A DNA stretch of 64,000 nt from Methylobacter sp. (GTDB taxonomy: Bacteria > Pseudomonadota > Gammaproteobacteria > Methylococcales > Methylomonadaceae): the NCBI GenBank assembly GCA_030699385.1, contig JAUYMY010000063.1, forward strand, positions 1 to 64,000. The letters run 5' to 3'. Positions 1 through 10,589 of this stretch are shown here, piece by piece; positions within the stretch are counted from its first letter, which is position 1; the number at the start of each line of letters is the position of its first letter. A model generated the notes under the pieces. It saw only the letters and a program-made list of their open reading frames with translations, did not search any database and was not told the DNA's origin. The position numbers were made by a program, and so were the translations under genes.

Positions 1-5
1 GCCGG

Positions 6-1199
6 GTGGCCGCTCCCACAGCAGCGTTTGAATTGACCTTGAACTTAAAAATCCTCTTCAGCGCCGGCGAATCATCCGGCGACCAACACGCCGCCAATAT
101 GTTTTTGGAGCTGAAAAAACAGCAGCCAGACCTTCAAGGCATAGGTATGGGCGGCGCCAAAATGGCGCAGGCGGGTATCGACATCCGCTATGATTCGGCC
201 AATATCGGCGTCATCGGCGTGGTCGAAGTCATCAAACATTATGCCGAAATCCGCCGCGCGCTAACACTGATGCAAGCGTTGATAAAAACCGAGCGCCCCG
301 ATTTGCTGGTGTGCGTGGATTACAAAGAATTCAATTTCAAGCTGGCGCGTTATGCCAAACAGCAAGGCATTAAGGTGCTGTTTTACGTCAGTCCCCAAGT
401 CTGGGCATGGCGTCCGGGTCGGGTCAAGGCTTACGGCAAAGTCATTGACATGATGGCGGTGATCTTCCCGTTTGAAACCGCATATTACGATGCCGAAAGT
501 GTGCCGGTGCGCTACGTCGGCCATCCGTCGGTCGATAAAGTCCATCCCCAACACAGCAAAGAGGACGATTTAGCCCGCTTTGGTCTGGATAAAAACCAGC
601 CGATAGTTGGCTTGTTGCCCGGCAGCCGGGTCAACGAAATCAAACGCATGTTACCGGTGATGTTGGCCGCCGCCGAAAAAGTGCAGGCTACATTACCCGG
701 CTGCCAATTTATCTTACCGCAAGCCGATTCCATCAGCGATAGCTTGCTTGACGGCTATCTTCGCCAAACAAAGATCGCTATTACCGTCATCAAAAATCAG
801 CCTTACGATGTGATTCAATGTTGCGATGCGGTGATGACCACCTCAGGCACGGCAACGCTTGAAATTGCCTTACTAACCGTGCCTATGGTCATTGCCTACA
901 AATTGTCGCCGTTAACCTATTGGTTGGGCCGATGGCTGGTGAATACGCCATTTATCGGCTTACCGAATATTGTATCGGGTAAACTCATTATCAAGGAATT
1001 GATACAGCACGAGGCGACGGCCGGAAATCTATCCGCCGAAGTGTTGCGGATTTTGACCGACCAAGCTTACGCCGATGCCATGCGCCAAAATCTGGCGCAA
1101 GTTAAACAGCAGCTAGGGCAGGGCGGCGGTTCCAAAAATATGGCGCAACTGGCGTTGGAAATGGTGTTGACTGAACCGTTGGAAAGGGGTAAACATTAA
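6..1199 (+). CDS. lpxB: Lipid-A-disaccharide synthase
   Basis: Protein motifs (KILFSAGESSGDQHAANMF, YVSPQVWAWRPGRVK, GLLPGSR). No ATG near the N-terminus; candidate starts are GTG at 6 or TTG at 33/39. Confidence 0.95.
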   Translation: MAAPTAAFELTLNLKILFSAGESSGDQHAANMFLELKKQQPDLQGIGMGGAKMAQAGIDIRYDSANIGVIGVVEVIKHYAEIRRALTLMQALIKTERPDLLVCVDYKEFNFKLARYAKQQGIKVLFYVSPQVWAWRPGRVKAYGKVIDMMAVIFPFETAYYDAESVPVRYVGHPSVDKVHPQHSKEDDLARFGLDKNQPIVGLLPGSRVNEIKRMLPVMLAAAEKVQATLPGCQFILPQADSISDSLLDGYLRQTKIAITVIKNQPYDVIQCCDAVMTTSGTATLEIALLTVPMVIAYKLSPLTYWLGRWLVNTPFIGLPNIVSGKLIIKELIQHEATAGNLSAEVLRILTDQAYADAMRQNLAQVKQQLGQGGGSKNMAQLALEMVLTEPLERGKH

Positions 1200-1232
1200 A
1201 ACGTTTTCAACGAGATAAAACGAGGGGGAGTT

Positions 1233-1367
1233 ATGGATTTTGGAACTGGATTTAAATTATTCGCTTTTATGTTGTGGCCGTTTTTACTGGTGTTTTTATA
1301 TTATCTGTTTGATAGAAAAGGCTTTAAAAAGCGCTGGGAGCGGTTTAAACAGGATGGTTTTAAATGA
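1233..1367 (+). CDS. Small predicted single-pass membrane protein (44 aa: MDFGTGFKLFAFMLWPFLLVFLYYLFDRKGFKKRWERFKQDGFK)
   Basis: Read directly; ATG preceded by strong purine RBS (gagggggag), one hydrophobic helix then basic tail; below the 60-aa cut-off of the ORF track. Confidence 0.55.
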   Translation: MDFGTGFKLFAFMLWPFLLVFLYYLFDRKGFKKRWERFKQDGFK

Positions 1368-1442
1368 AATGAAGGGATTTTATGATTGATGCCGCCCGAT
1401 ATTTTCTCATTCCCACGCAGCGAGTTCATTCTTATACATAAG

Positions 1443-1509
1443 TTGTGGGAGCGGCCACCGGGCCGCGAATAGTGCGCGATTGTTCGCGGCCCGGTGGCCG
1501 CTCCCACAA
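1443..1509. repeat. REP-like palindrome, 27-bp perfect inverted arms (TTGTGGGAGCGGCCACCGGGCCGCGAA)
   Basis: Perfect inverted repeat with 13-nt loop; related copies at 1-20, 15313-15377 and 63679-63706. Confidence 0.9.
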
Positions 1510-1572
1510 ATTTCATCTATTTTCACGCGCAAAGTAAAATCAATAATATTATTCTAATCCGCCGAGATAACC

Positions 1573-4500
1573 ATGACTGACGATTTTTTTCTGTTTGATA
1601 CCGAACGCCTTGGCACCTTAGCCCCGGAAAATACACTTAAAAAAGGTCTCTCGTATTTCATTGAAAACCGTGTTTTTGCGCTGGATGCACAAGAAAATGT
1701 GCTGTTGGCGCAGGTGGAAGGCTCCAAACCGGATCAGCCTTATTGGGTCGAGTTGTCGCGCGGTGAGGACGACACATTGGTCGTGCAATGCGATTGCGCC
1801 GATACTCAGCCGGTGTGCAAACATGCGATTGCGGCCTTGTACAGCTATGCCGAGCAAGCGAGTAATCAGGACAGCGCGGGACAAATCGGCAGCGCGATGG
1901 AAGAGGCGATTGCCGAGCGCATTAAAAAAGGTCGCAACGAGGTTAAAGTCAATTTAATCAGCGGCAATCTGGGTTTTGGCATCTGGCAGGCGACTTCGTT
2001 GGTGTCGACCACGCACTGGCAGCGCTCTTATCAGGTGCATATTCGTTCGTTGGATGCGCGGATGAATTATTGCACCTGTCCCGATTTGGCCAGCAACCGG
2101 CTGGGCACCTGCAAACATATCGAAGCTGTGTTGCATTACGCCAAAAAACGTCCCGAATACAAGGAACTCAAGGCCAAAGGTTCGCCGTTATCGTTTGTTT
2201 ATCTGGCTTGGGAATCGGCCACTAATCCGCAATTGCGTGTGTACAAAACGCCCGAACTGGCCGCCGATTTGGCGATTTTGCTGGATGAGTTTTTCGATGC
2301 GCAAGGCTTATTTAAAGGACGATTGCCCGACGATTTTTTCCGTTTTGCCGAACGGGTTGCCGGGCGTGATGACATTGAATTGGGCGAAGACGCCCGGCAC
2401 TACGTACAGCAATGCGCCGAAGATGCCAGCAGTCAATTGCGCGCGCAACAGATAACTCGCGACATTATGCAATCGCACGGTGTGTTACCCGGCATTAAGG
2501 CCAAATTATTCCCCTATCAGATTGAAGGCGTGGCGTTTTTGGCGTCACGTGGCCGCGCTTTGTTGGCCGATGACATGGGCTTGGGCAAAACCTTGCAGGC
2601 GATTGCCGCGGGCGTTTGGCTGGCCGATCATGCCGGGGTGCAGAAAATTTTGATTGTCTGTCCGGCTTCGTTAAAACAGCAATGGGCGCGGGAAATCACC
2701 AAATTTACCGGCCGCAGTGTGCAAGTGGTTCAAGGTGTCGCCGAAAGTCGCGGTGTGCATTACCGCGCCGATGCGCTGTTTTTTATCGTCAATTATGAAC
2801 TGGTGCTGCGCGATTTGAGCGTGATCAGCGAAACCTTGAAACCGGATTTGCTGATTCTGGATGAAGCGCAACGCATCAAAAACTGGCGCACTAAAATTGC
2901 TTCCACCATTAAATTGATTCCTTCGCGCTACGCTTTTGTATTGAGCGGTACGCCGTTGGAAAACCGGCTGGAAGATTTGTACAGCCTGCTGCAAGTGGTC
3001 GATGCGCGGGTGCTGGGGCCGTTATGGCGCTGTCTGCTGGATTTTCATATCACCGATGAACGCGGCAAGGTGATCGGTTATCGTAATTTGTCCGAACTTA
3101 GGCGCCGTATCAGTTCGGTGATGTTGCGGCGCAACCGCAGCCTGGTTAAAGACCAGTTGCCGGATCGCACCGAAGTGACGCTGGATATTGCGATGACGCA
3201 AAAACAGCGGGAACTGCACGATTCCGGTTTGTCGGCGGCGTCGATGTTGGCAACCATTGCCAAACGCAGGCCGCTGACGCCGGGCGAACAAAACCGCATG
3301 ATGGCGGCATTGCAACAGGCGCGCATGGCCTGTAATGCGGCGGGTTTGGTCGACAAGGAAACCTTCGGTTCGCCCAAGTTAGACGAATTGGCGCGCTTGC
3401 TGGATGATTTATGTCTGCTGAGCAACTGCAAAGTGGTGGTGTTTTCGCAATGGAAAGGCATGACCACCATGATTGAAACGGTGGTGAACGGCATGGGCTT
3501 GGGTTGCGTGCATTTGCATGGCGGCGTGCCGAGTCATAAACGTAGCGAATTGATGGATAAATTCGCCGACGATGACAGCGTTCAGGTATTCATTTCTACC
3601 GATGCCGGCGGCGTGGGTTTGAACCTGCAGGCGGCGACGGTGTTAATCAATATGGACATGCCGTGGAACCCGGCGATATTGGATCAGCGTATAGCCCGGA
3701 TTCATCGTTTGGGGCAACAGCATAAAGTGCAGATATTTTTGCTGTTGGCGGAAGAATCCTACGAACAGCGTGTTGCCGGATTGGTCAGGGGCAAGCGCGA
3801 TTTGTTCGATAACGTGGTCAGTTCGGACGCCACCGAAGATGTGGTCGGCGTGTCCAAAAAGATGCTGGAAACGCTGGTCGATGATTTGGCGGAAGCATCC
3901 GGCGAGGTTAAAGAGGCGCTTGCAGAACTTCCAGAGGACGCCTTGCCGCCGCTTAGCGATGAACAAGCGGCGCCGGGTACGGTCAAGCAAACGCCGGTTG
4001 AAGGCGTTGAAGACGACCAGCGGATTCATGCGCTGATTGTACAATTACAAGCTGCTTTTATGCCGCGTATTCAACGCATCATGGGCGCTAACGGCGGCTT
4101 GCTGGTGGTATTGGAGTCGTGCACAGAAGCTGATGAACAACTGGCCGAAAACTTGTCGCAAGCCGAGGTGCCGGTGGCGGTTATTGCTGCGCACACCTTG
4201 CACAGTTTGCAGCGTTTAGGCTTGGCGCCAGCCAATGAACGCGAGTTGTTGCCGGTTATTGAAACGGTGGCGGTGAATCCTTTAATCAAAGTCGCTGCCG
4301 ACAAATTGCAGGCGGCGGAATTATTATGGCAACAACAGTGTAGCGCCGGGGTTTTGGATTTATTGGCCGCCAGCATGTTGGCGGCCACCACGGTGTTGGC
4401 GGGACAAACGCAACTACCCGCGCCGGAATTGGTCAGCGTTTGGCTGTATACCGACATTTTGCCGCAACAGATTTTGACTGCAGAACAAGTGGCGGCGTTG

Positions 4501-4602
4501 GCGCGGGTGATGGCATTAAGCCAAAGTCCGCAGGTGCCGGAGACATTGTTGGAACAGTGCTTGCTTGATGCGCGGGAATTGATTGCGGAGTTAGACGGTT
4601 AG
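1573..4602 (+). CDS. SNF2-family DEAD/DEAH helicase with N-terminal SWIM-type zinc fingers
   Basis: Two CxC...CxH SWIM motifs, LLADDMGLGKTLQAIA, LILDEAQRIKN, DQRIARIHRLGQ. Confidence 0.93.
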   Translation: MTDDFFLFDTERLGTLAPENTLKKGLSYFIENRVFALDAQENVLLAQVEGSKPDQPYWVELSRGEDDTLVVQCDCADTQPVCKHAIAALYSYAEQASNQDSAGQIGSAMEEAIAERIKKGRNEVKVNLISGNLGFGIWQATSLVSTTHWQRSYQVHIRSLDARMNYCTCPDLASNRLGTCKHIEAVLHYAKKRPEYKELKAKGSPLSFVYLAWESATNPQLRVYKTPELAADLAILLDEFFDAQGLFKGRLPDDFFRFAERVAGRDDIELGEDARHYVQQCAEDASSQLRAQQITRDIMQSHGVLPGIKAKLFPYQIEGVAFLASRGRALLADDMGLGKTLQAIAAGVWLADHAGVQKILIVCPASLKQQWAREITKFTGRSVQVVQGVAESRGVHYRADALFFIVNYELVLRDLSVISETLKPDLLILDEAQRIKNWRTKIASTIKLIPSRYAFVLSGTPLENRLEDLYSLLQVVDARVLGPLWRCLLDFHITDERGKVIGYRNLSELRRRISSVMLRRNRSLVKDQLPDRTEVTLDIAMTQKQRELHDSGLSAASMLATIAKRRPLTPGEQNRMMAALQQARMACNAAGLVDKETFGSPKLDELARLLDDLCLLSNCKVVVFSQWKGMTTMIETVVNGMGLGCVHLHGGVPSHKRSELMDKFADDDSVQVFISTDAGGVGLNLQAATVLINMDMPWNPAILDQRIARIHRLGQQHKVQIFLLLAEESYEQRVAGLVRGKRDLFDNVVSSDATEDVVGVSKKMLETLVDDLAEASGEVKEALAELPEDALPPLSDEQAAPGTVKQTPVEGVEDDQRIHALIVQLQAAFMPRIQRIMGANGGLLVVLESCTEADEQLAENLSQAEVPVAVIAAHTLHSLQRLGLAPANERELLPVIETVAVNPLIKVAADKLQAAELLWQQQCSAGVLDLLAASMLAATTVLAGQTQLPAPELVSVWLYTDILPQQILTAEQVAALARVMALSQSPQVPETLLEQCLLDARELIAELDG

Positions 4603-4740
4603 GTGATTTTCGAGAAAGAATGCCTCCTGATGATCTTGGACTGTAGAAAAATAGAGTCCACGAAAATCACGAAATTTTCGTGTTTTTTCGTGCCTTTCGT
4701 GGACAATTATTTAGGACTATTCTTTTCAGAAAATGGCCTT
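4601..4740. repeat. MITE-like element, family A copy 1
   Basis: Imperfect terminal inverted repeats (AGGTGATTTTCGAGAAAGAAT / ATTCTTTTCAGAAAATGGCCTT), central CACGAAA-TTTCGTG palindrome; strongly similar to 10440-10589. Confidence 0.8.
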
Positions 4741-4769
4741 ATTATTTTCGCCAGTTATCGGCTAAGACA

Positions 4770-5957
4770 ATGAATCTGGATGTCCGTACTATCATCGTGA
4801 TGATGTCGGCATTGAGCCTGCTGTTTTCTGCTTTGTTGGCTCTTGCGGGCTTGCGTGTCAATCATTACCGGGGAATATGGCACTGGGCAGCGGGCAGTCT
4901 ATTTATTGGATTAGGTTTTGCCGCTGCTTATTTTCAAGAGCAGCCGCCTTTCAATTTTTGGTTTGTGGTCTTTGGTTCTACCCTGATTGCATTGGGTCTC
5001 GGTATGCAATTTAACGGCATTACCGCTTTTAAAACCGATCGCTGTAACCGCTATATTCCGTTACTGATCACCGCTCTGGTGTTCATCGTCAATACGTGGT
5101 TTGCAATCATCAGCCCCGATATTAATGCTCGCGTGATCTTCAATTCCTTAGTGTTCGGCTTATTCAACGGGGCTTGCGCGCGAGCGTTGTTGATTCGCAT
5201 AGAACAACCGTTACGCACCGCTTATTGGTTTACCGGTGCGTCCTTTGCGGTGCTTGCGATCTTGTTGCTGCTTCGCTCAATCATGGCTTTTCTCGCGCCA
5301 CCCGATAGCTACGGCATTTATTCGCACAGCACCATTAATCCGCTCGCTTTTTTTGTCGGCAACATCGCGCAGTTGTGCATCACTTTCGGCTTGGTGTTGA
5401 TGTTGAATTACCGGCTGTCGACCGATCTGCAAAAACAGGCATCGATAGATGTACTGACTGGCGCGTTAAACCGGCGTAGTCTGGAGCAAGAGGCGGACCG
5501 CTTGTCGGCGCGTTGTCTGCGTACCGGCGATACATTGGCGGTGCTGATGATAGATGTTGATCATTTTAAATCGATTAACGACCATTACGGTCATCCGGTG
5601 GGCGACGAAGTATTAAAGCGTTTGGCTGCGCTAGTGCAACAAACTATTCGTAGTGATGATTATTTTGCCCGTTATGGCGGCGAAGAATTCTGCATTATGC
5701 TGCCATCTACCGGCGAACAAGAGGCTTGGCTAATAGCTGATCGTCTGCGTCAAAACTATGAGGAACTGATCATGGAATTCGAGGGTGAAACGCTGCGCAG
5801 CACGATCAGCATTGGTGTGGCGGACTCACTTCATGCCGGCATAGACTTCAGTACATTAATAGCGGCCGCCGATAAAGCCATGTATCAGGCCAAGCAGCAA
5901 GGTCGCAATCGGGTGGTGATGTATGCTGAGCAAAGTCGCGTTTCCGGCAATGTTTAG
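4770..5957 (+). CDS. Membrane-anchored GGDEF diguanylate cyclase
   Basis: N-terminal multi-TM region, C-terminal RYGGEEF motif; ORF-track start at 4680 lies inside repeat A1, so ATG at 4770 is preferred. Confidence 0.88.
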   Translation: MNLDVRTIIVMMSALSLLFSALLALAGLRVNHYRGIWHWAAGSLFIGLGFAAAYFQEQPPFNFWFVVFGSTLIALGLGMQFNGITAFKTDRCNRYIPLLITALVFIVNTWFAIISPDINARVIFNSLVFGLFNGACARALLIRIEQPLRTAYWFTGASFAVLAILLLLRSIMAFLAPPDSYGIYSHSTINPLAFFVGNIAQLCITFGLVLMLNYRLSTDLQKQASIDVLTGALNRRSLEQEADRLSARCLRTGDTLAVLMIDVDHFKSINDHYGHPVGDEVLKRLAALVQQTIRSDDYFARYGGEEFCIMLPSTGEQEAWLIADRLRQNYEELIMEFEGETLRSTISIGVADSLHAGIDFSTLIAAADKAMYQAKQQGRNRVVMYAEQSRVSGNV

Positions 5958-5994
5958 TGTTTGCCGGAAACGCGGGTTCTTATTTAAAGGGCTG

Positions 5995-7149
5995 CTATTT
6001 CTTTGATCTGAGTTTGCTATAAAAGCCTTTCATTTTTCCGGGCTTAGTTTCAACGGGGGCGGCGGGCTGTTCCGATGTTGAGGGCTGGGTTTCTTCGGGA
6101 GTTTCGTTATTCCACTGAGGCTCTGTCTTAACCGGTTGTTGTTTTTTGCCAAACAGATTTTTGATTTTTCCTAATGAACCTTTAGGGGCAGTCGCAGGTT
6201 GTGTTTCGTCATCTAGTTGTAGTTGATTATCTAACGGCCATTCATTTTCTGGCTCCGGTTGCGGCGTTATTTCTGAAAATAAAGGCTCTGCCGGTTCAAC
6301 CGGTGTGGGATCAGGCAGCCAGCTCGCTGCCATTGTTGGATTCAGGTTAGCTTCAGTCATCGGCTCGGGTTCAGCCATCAACGGCGTTTCAATAACCGGG
6401 CTGTCCTCAATGTGCATGGGTTGTTGCCAGTCAGTAACGACCGGTTTGATTTCTGCAACGTGTGGCACTTCAGGCTGCGGTGCGGTGAAGGTGGTGGCTA
6501 GGCGCTGCTCCAGCAATATGGTTTTTTGTTCGTCCAGCGCTTGTTCAAGATTGGACAGTTGATGCGTATGCGTGTCTAACGTGGCTTGCAGCAGTTTCAG
6601 CAGGCCTTCTTTTTCCGCCACTTTTGCGGTTTCTATCTGACAGGCTTGTTGTAGCTCAATTTTTGCTTTCGATTCGGTGCGCAGACGCTCTATTAATTGA
6701 CTAATGACCTTATCGTGCTGTTGCCACAAAGCCTCGGCTTTAAAATCCTCGCTCGCCAATAAGGGGCGTTCACCCAAGTCAAAATTGCTGGCCAGTAGCT
6801 GAATAACTCCGGCAATCTGTTGGTTGCGTTGATAAATCAGTTGTTCCAGCACTAAAGCCCGTTGTGTTTCTTTATCGATGGCAGATTGGGCTTGTTCTTT
6901 TTCTTCAACCGTTGCCACTAAGTGCTCCTGGCTTTGCTGCAGTTGTTGTTGCATGGCATTGAGGTTTTCGTTCGCGGCTTTTTCACTGGCGTTTTTTGCC
7001 CGTTTTAGGCTGGAAATTTTGATGTTGTAAAGTATGGCCGACAGCAGCCAGACCGTTGCCGCTAACACGGTAGCGTATAGCGCGTTGTCCAGGGTAAAAA
7101 GATACCAGTCGGAAAGCATTGATTTAATTAGAGGTAGATATGATTCCAT
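5995..7149 (-). CDS. Predicted membrane-anchored coiled-coil protein, unknown function
   Basis: N-terminal TM helix, long Gln/Glu-rich coiled coil, Pro/Glu-rich and basic tail; likely start MESYLPL. Confidence 0.6.
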   Translation of the reverse strand: MESYLPLIKSMLSDWYLFTLDNALYATVLAATVWLLSAILYNIKISSLKRAKNASEKAANENLNAMQQQLQQSQEHLVATVEEKEQAQSAIDKETQRALVLEQLIYQRNQQIAGVIQLLASNFDLGERPLLASEDFKAEALWQQHDKVISQLIERLRTESKAKIELQQACQIETAKVAEKEGLLKLLQATLDTHTHQLSNLEQALDEQKTILLEQRLATTFTAPQPEVPHVAEIKPVVTDWQQPMHIEDSPVIETPLMAEPEPMTEANLNPTMAASWLPDPTPVEPAEPLFSEITPQPEPENEWPLDNQLQLDDETQPATAPKGSLGKIKNLFGKKQQPVKTEPQWNNETPEETQPSTSEQPAAPVETKPGKMKGFYSKLRSKK

Positions 7150-7233
7150 TGAGGGTTCCTTGATAAAGTTTTTTGCATATTGTACCTCTGTACCCGACAA
7201 AAAAACTAACAGAGCTGAAAAATTGTAAGGTCG

Positions 7234-10200
7234 CTATTTATTTTTCTTGCGCAGGTAGCGGCTGATGTCATCAACCGCTAGATATAACGATGGAATCAAA
7301 ATCAGGGTAATTAAAGTGGCGAACAGGATGCCAAAACCGATGGAAATGGCCATCGGTATCAGTATTTTGGCTTGCCTTGATGTTTCCAATATCATCGGCA
7401 TTAAGCCGCCGAAGGTGGTTAATGTGGTTAAAATGATCGGCCTGAACCGCTGTATGGCGGCCAGTTTGATGATTTTTGCCGGCATTCCGACGCCTTGTTG
7501 GCGCAGACTGGTCGCGTGATCAATCAGCACCAAAGCGTCGTTAATGACGACGCCGGATAACGCCACCATGCCCAACACGCTGATGATGCTTAAATCATAG
7601 CCCATCAGTAAATGCCCTAAAATGGCGCCGATAATGCCGAACGGAATACTGGCAATAACAATCAGCGGCATCACATAGCTTTGAAACGGCAGCGCCAACA
7701 GCACATAAATGCCCAGTACCGCAAAAACGAAACTGAGTTTTAGGCTGCCCATGCTTTCCGCCATCTCGGCTTCTTGTCCCTCAAAACTGTAATGCAGGCC
7801 GGGATATTGTGCCAATAGCCGGGGTAGTTCGGTTATTTTCAGGTCGTTGAGGATTTCACCGGCTTTGCTTTTGGGCGTCACGTTGGCGGTGACTTGAATA
7901 TTGCGCCGGCCATTGCGCCGGTCGATTTCCATGTAGGCGCGCCCCCGATTGACCTGAACGACTTCGCGTAGCGGTATTTCCCGTGTTTGTGTCTGTGCTG
8001 TTGCCGGGCCTGTACCTGGGTTGGTCCAAATCAGCAAATCCTCGACATGGGTTTCCAAAATCCGTTCATTTTCCGGTAATCTGACCATGACTCTGATTTC
8101 ATTGCGGCCGCGTTGCTGGCGCAAAACTTCGGCGCCAAAAAAGGCGTTGCGCACTTGTCTTGCCACATTTTGCGCGGTTAAACCAAGGCTTTTACCTTCC
8201 GGTAAGATGCTAAAGTCGAGTTGCTGTTTGCCGGGACTGAAACCGTCGTCCACATCTTTAACGAGAGGGTAGGCGCGTAACGCATCGGCCAGTTCTTTGC
8301 TGGCCAGCGCCAAAATGGCGGGATTGGCATGGTTTAATTCAATGGTAATAGCTGCGCCGCTGCCGGGGCCGCCGGCGTCGGATTCGAATACTATCGATTT
8401 AATGCCTAAGATGTCGCCGGTTTGCTGGCGCCAGAGTTGGTTAAATTGCTCGGTGCTGATAATTTTTTCGCGTATTTCCGGGTCTGCCAGATAGGCTCTT
8501 ATTTCCGCCTTATTGCTGTCTTTTTTACCCACTTCGGTAAAAATGCCTAATATCAGCTGGTCGCCGCCTTTGATTTGCGCTGTCGTTTTTTGCGCATCAG
8601 CGACGATTTTTTGCACCACGGCCTGCGTTTTCGCAATCGGCGTGCCGTAGGGCATGGTGATGGTCACTTTGGCATAATCCGATTCGGTTTTCGGAAAGGT
8701 GGACATGCCCATGCGGCCGCTTAAAGCGTAGGCGAGGGTGCCGACCAGCAAAGCAATGGCGAAAACAATGGTCAAATAGCGATGCTGTAAAGCCCAGTCA
8801 AGAAAGCCGCCGTAACGAAATTCCACCCAATGTTTGAAGGCATGGCTAAAACGCTGTTGATGATGGTGAATCCAGCCTTGTACGCCTTTTTTGTCCACCG
8901 GCGTCAACTTTCCCAAATGGTGAGGCAATATAAAAATGCTTTCTATCAGCGAAAGTGAGAACACGGTAATGATTACTACCGGAATCATGAAAAATATTTT
9001 GCCGATTTCATCTGGAATAAAAAATAGCGGAATAAAGGCGGCAATGTTGGTCAGAATACTAAAGGTAACCGGTGCCGCCATTTCGCGGCTGCCTTTGATA
9101 GCCGCCTGCATTGGCGTCATGCCCTGTTGGCGAAAATGGTAGATATTTTCGCCAATCACGATGGCATCATCGACGACGATGCCCAGCGCAATAATGAAGG
9201 CAAACAGCGATACCATGTTCAACGACACGCCCAGTAGCGGCAGCAACAAAAATGAACCGAGAAATGCGGTCGGAATGCCCATCATCACCCAAAAGGCCAG
9301 ACGCAACTCCAGAAACAAGGCCAGCACGATAAACACCAAGATCAGACCCATCGCGCTGTTGCGCATCAGCAAGTCGATACGTTGTTGATATTGCACCGAA
9401 GCGTCATAACGTATTTCAGCGCTGATGCCTTGCGGCAGCGATGCGTTGATACGTTGCAAGTTGCGTTTAACAGCGGTGGAAATTTGCACGGGCGTTTGTT
9501 TCCCGACCCGCAAAACTTGCACCATTACCGCCGGTTGGCCGTTATAACTGGCTGAATAATCGGTCTCTTTATAGCCGTCATTAATGCTGGCTATGTCGCC
9601 CAATAACACGACACTGCCGTTGGCGGCATTGATAATCGGAAGCTGTGCAAATTGCCGGCCGTAATCCTTGCGTTCTTTCATGCGTATCAGTATTTCACCG
9701 ACGCTGGTTTTTACGCTGCCGCCGGGCAAGTCGAGACTGGCGTTTTGAATGCGCTGGGCGATTTCTGCCAGCGACAATTTGTAACGGCGTAAGTTTTCCT
9801 GAGATACCTCAATGCTGATTTCCAACGGCCTGATGCCGGCCAGTTCGATGCGGGTAATGTTAGGGTCTTGCAATAACTGGTCGCGAAATTGTTCGGCCAA
9901 TTCATGTAAAACCTGCTCTTCGGCAGCGCCGTGTAATACGACAGACACCACTTGCGAGCTTCTGGACAGGATTTTTATCGTGGGTTCTTCAATGTCGGTC
10001 GGGAAGGTGGTGATGCGGTTGACCTCCTGCTGAACATCCTGGGCCAGTTGTTGTATATTGGCATCGCTTTCGACCTCGATGACCACTAATCCGGCGCCCT
10101 CGCTGGCCGTTGACTTCACTTCATTAATGCCGTCCAGTCCGCTGAGAGCATCCTCAATGACCAGTAAAATACCGTTTTCGACTTCTTCAGGACTGGCGCC

Positions 10201-10383
10201 GGGGTAAGGCACGCTGACGGTAATGGTGTCGATTTCAAAGTCAGGAAACACTTCCTGTTTGATTGAAAACATCAGTAGCAGGCCGCCCAAAATGCAGGCG
10301 ACCATCATCAGATTAGCGGCTACGCCGTGTTGAGCCATCCAGCTGATGGCGCCTTTAGAGTCCTGGTTTTCTGTAGAGTGCAT
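7234..10383 (-). CDS. RND efflux transporter permease (AcrB/HAE1 family)
   Basis: 1049 aa, typical RND topology and motifs ([26 protein letters not shown]). Confidence 0.95.
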   Translation of the reverse strand: MHSTENQDSKGAISWMAQHGVAANLMMVACILGGLLLMFSIKQEVFPDFEIDTITVSVPYPGASPEEVENGILLVIEDALSGLDGINEVKSTASEGAGLVVIEVESDANIQQLAQDVQQEVNRITTFPTDIEEPTIKILSRSSQVVSVVLHGAAEEQVLHELAEQFRDQLLQDPNITRIELAGIRPLEISIEVSQENLRRYKLSLAEIAQRIQNASLDLPGGSVKTSVGEILIRMKERKDYGRQFAQLPIINAANGSVVLLGDIASINDGYKETDYSASYNGQPAVMVQVLRVGKQTPVQISTAVKRNLQRINASLPQGISAEIRYDASVQYQQRIDLLMRNSAMGLILVFIVLALFLELRLAFWVMMGIPTAFLGSFLLLPLLGVSLNMVSLFAFIIALGIVVDDAIVIGENIYHFRQQGMTPMQAAIKGSREMAAPVTFSILTNIAAFIPLFFIPDEIGKIFFMIPVVIITVFSLSLIESIFILPHHLGKLTPVDKKGVQGWIHHHQQRFSHAFKHWVEFRYGGFLDWALQHRYLTIVFAIALLVGTLAYALSGRMGMSTFPKTESDYAKVTITMPYGTPIAKTQAVVQKIVADAQKTTAQIKGGDQLILGIFTEVGKKDSNKAEIRAYLADPEIREKIISTEQFNQLWRQQTGDILGIKSIVFESDAGGPGSGAAITIELNHANPAILALASKELADALRAYPLVKDVDDGFSPGKQQLDFSILPEGKSLGLTAQNVARQVRNAFFGAEVLRQQRGRNEIRVMVRLPENERILETHVEDLLIWTNPGTGPATAQTQTREIPLREVVQVNRGRAYMEIDRRNGRRNIQVTANVTPKSKAGEILNDLKITELPRLLAQYPGLHYSFEGQEAEMAESMGSLKLSFVFAVLGIYVLLALPFQSYVMPLIVIASIPFGIIGAILGHLLMGYDLSIISVLGMVALSGVVINDALVLIDHATSLRQQGVGMPAKIIKLAAIQRFRPIILTTLTTFGGLMPMILETSRQAKILIPMAISIGFGILFATLITLILIPSLYLAVDDISRYLRKKNK

Positions 10384-10439
10384 GGGTAAAAGATTCAGGG
10401 TAAAAATGTGATTGCGGGAGCATCGCTCCCACTATAATT

Positions 10440-10589
10440 AGGTGATTTCCAAGAAAGAATATCCCCTGATGATCTTGGACTTTAGAAAAATAGAGTTCAC
10501 GCTTATCACGAAAGCCACGAAAATTTCGTGTTTTTTCGTGCCTTTCGTGGACAATTATTTAAGACTATTCTTTTCAGGAAATAGCCTTA
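10440..10589. repeat. MITE-like element, family A copy 2
   Basis: TTAGGTGATTTCCAAGAAAGAAT ... ATTCTTTTCAGGAAATAGCCTTA; close match to copy 1. Confidence 0.85.

Noticed and set aside
261-1516. Minus-strand ORFs opposite lpxB and the REP palindrome
   Set aside because: Antisense shadow ORFs with no recognisable domains; one runs through the palindrome.
4680-4769. N-terminal extension of the GGDEF protein
   Set aside because: Encoded by repeat A1; a normal ATG start at 4770 fits the protein better.
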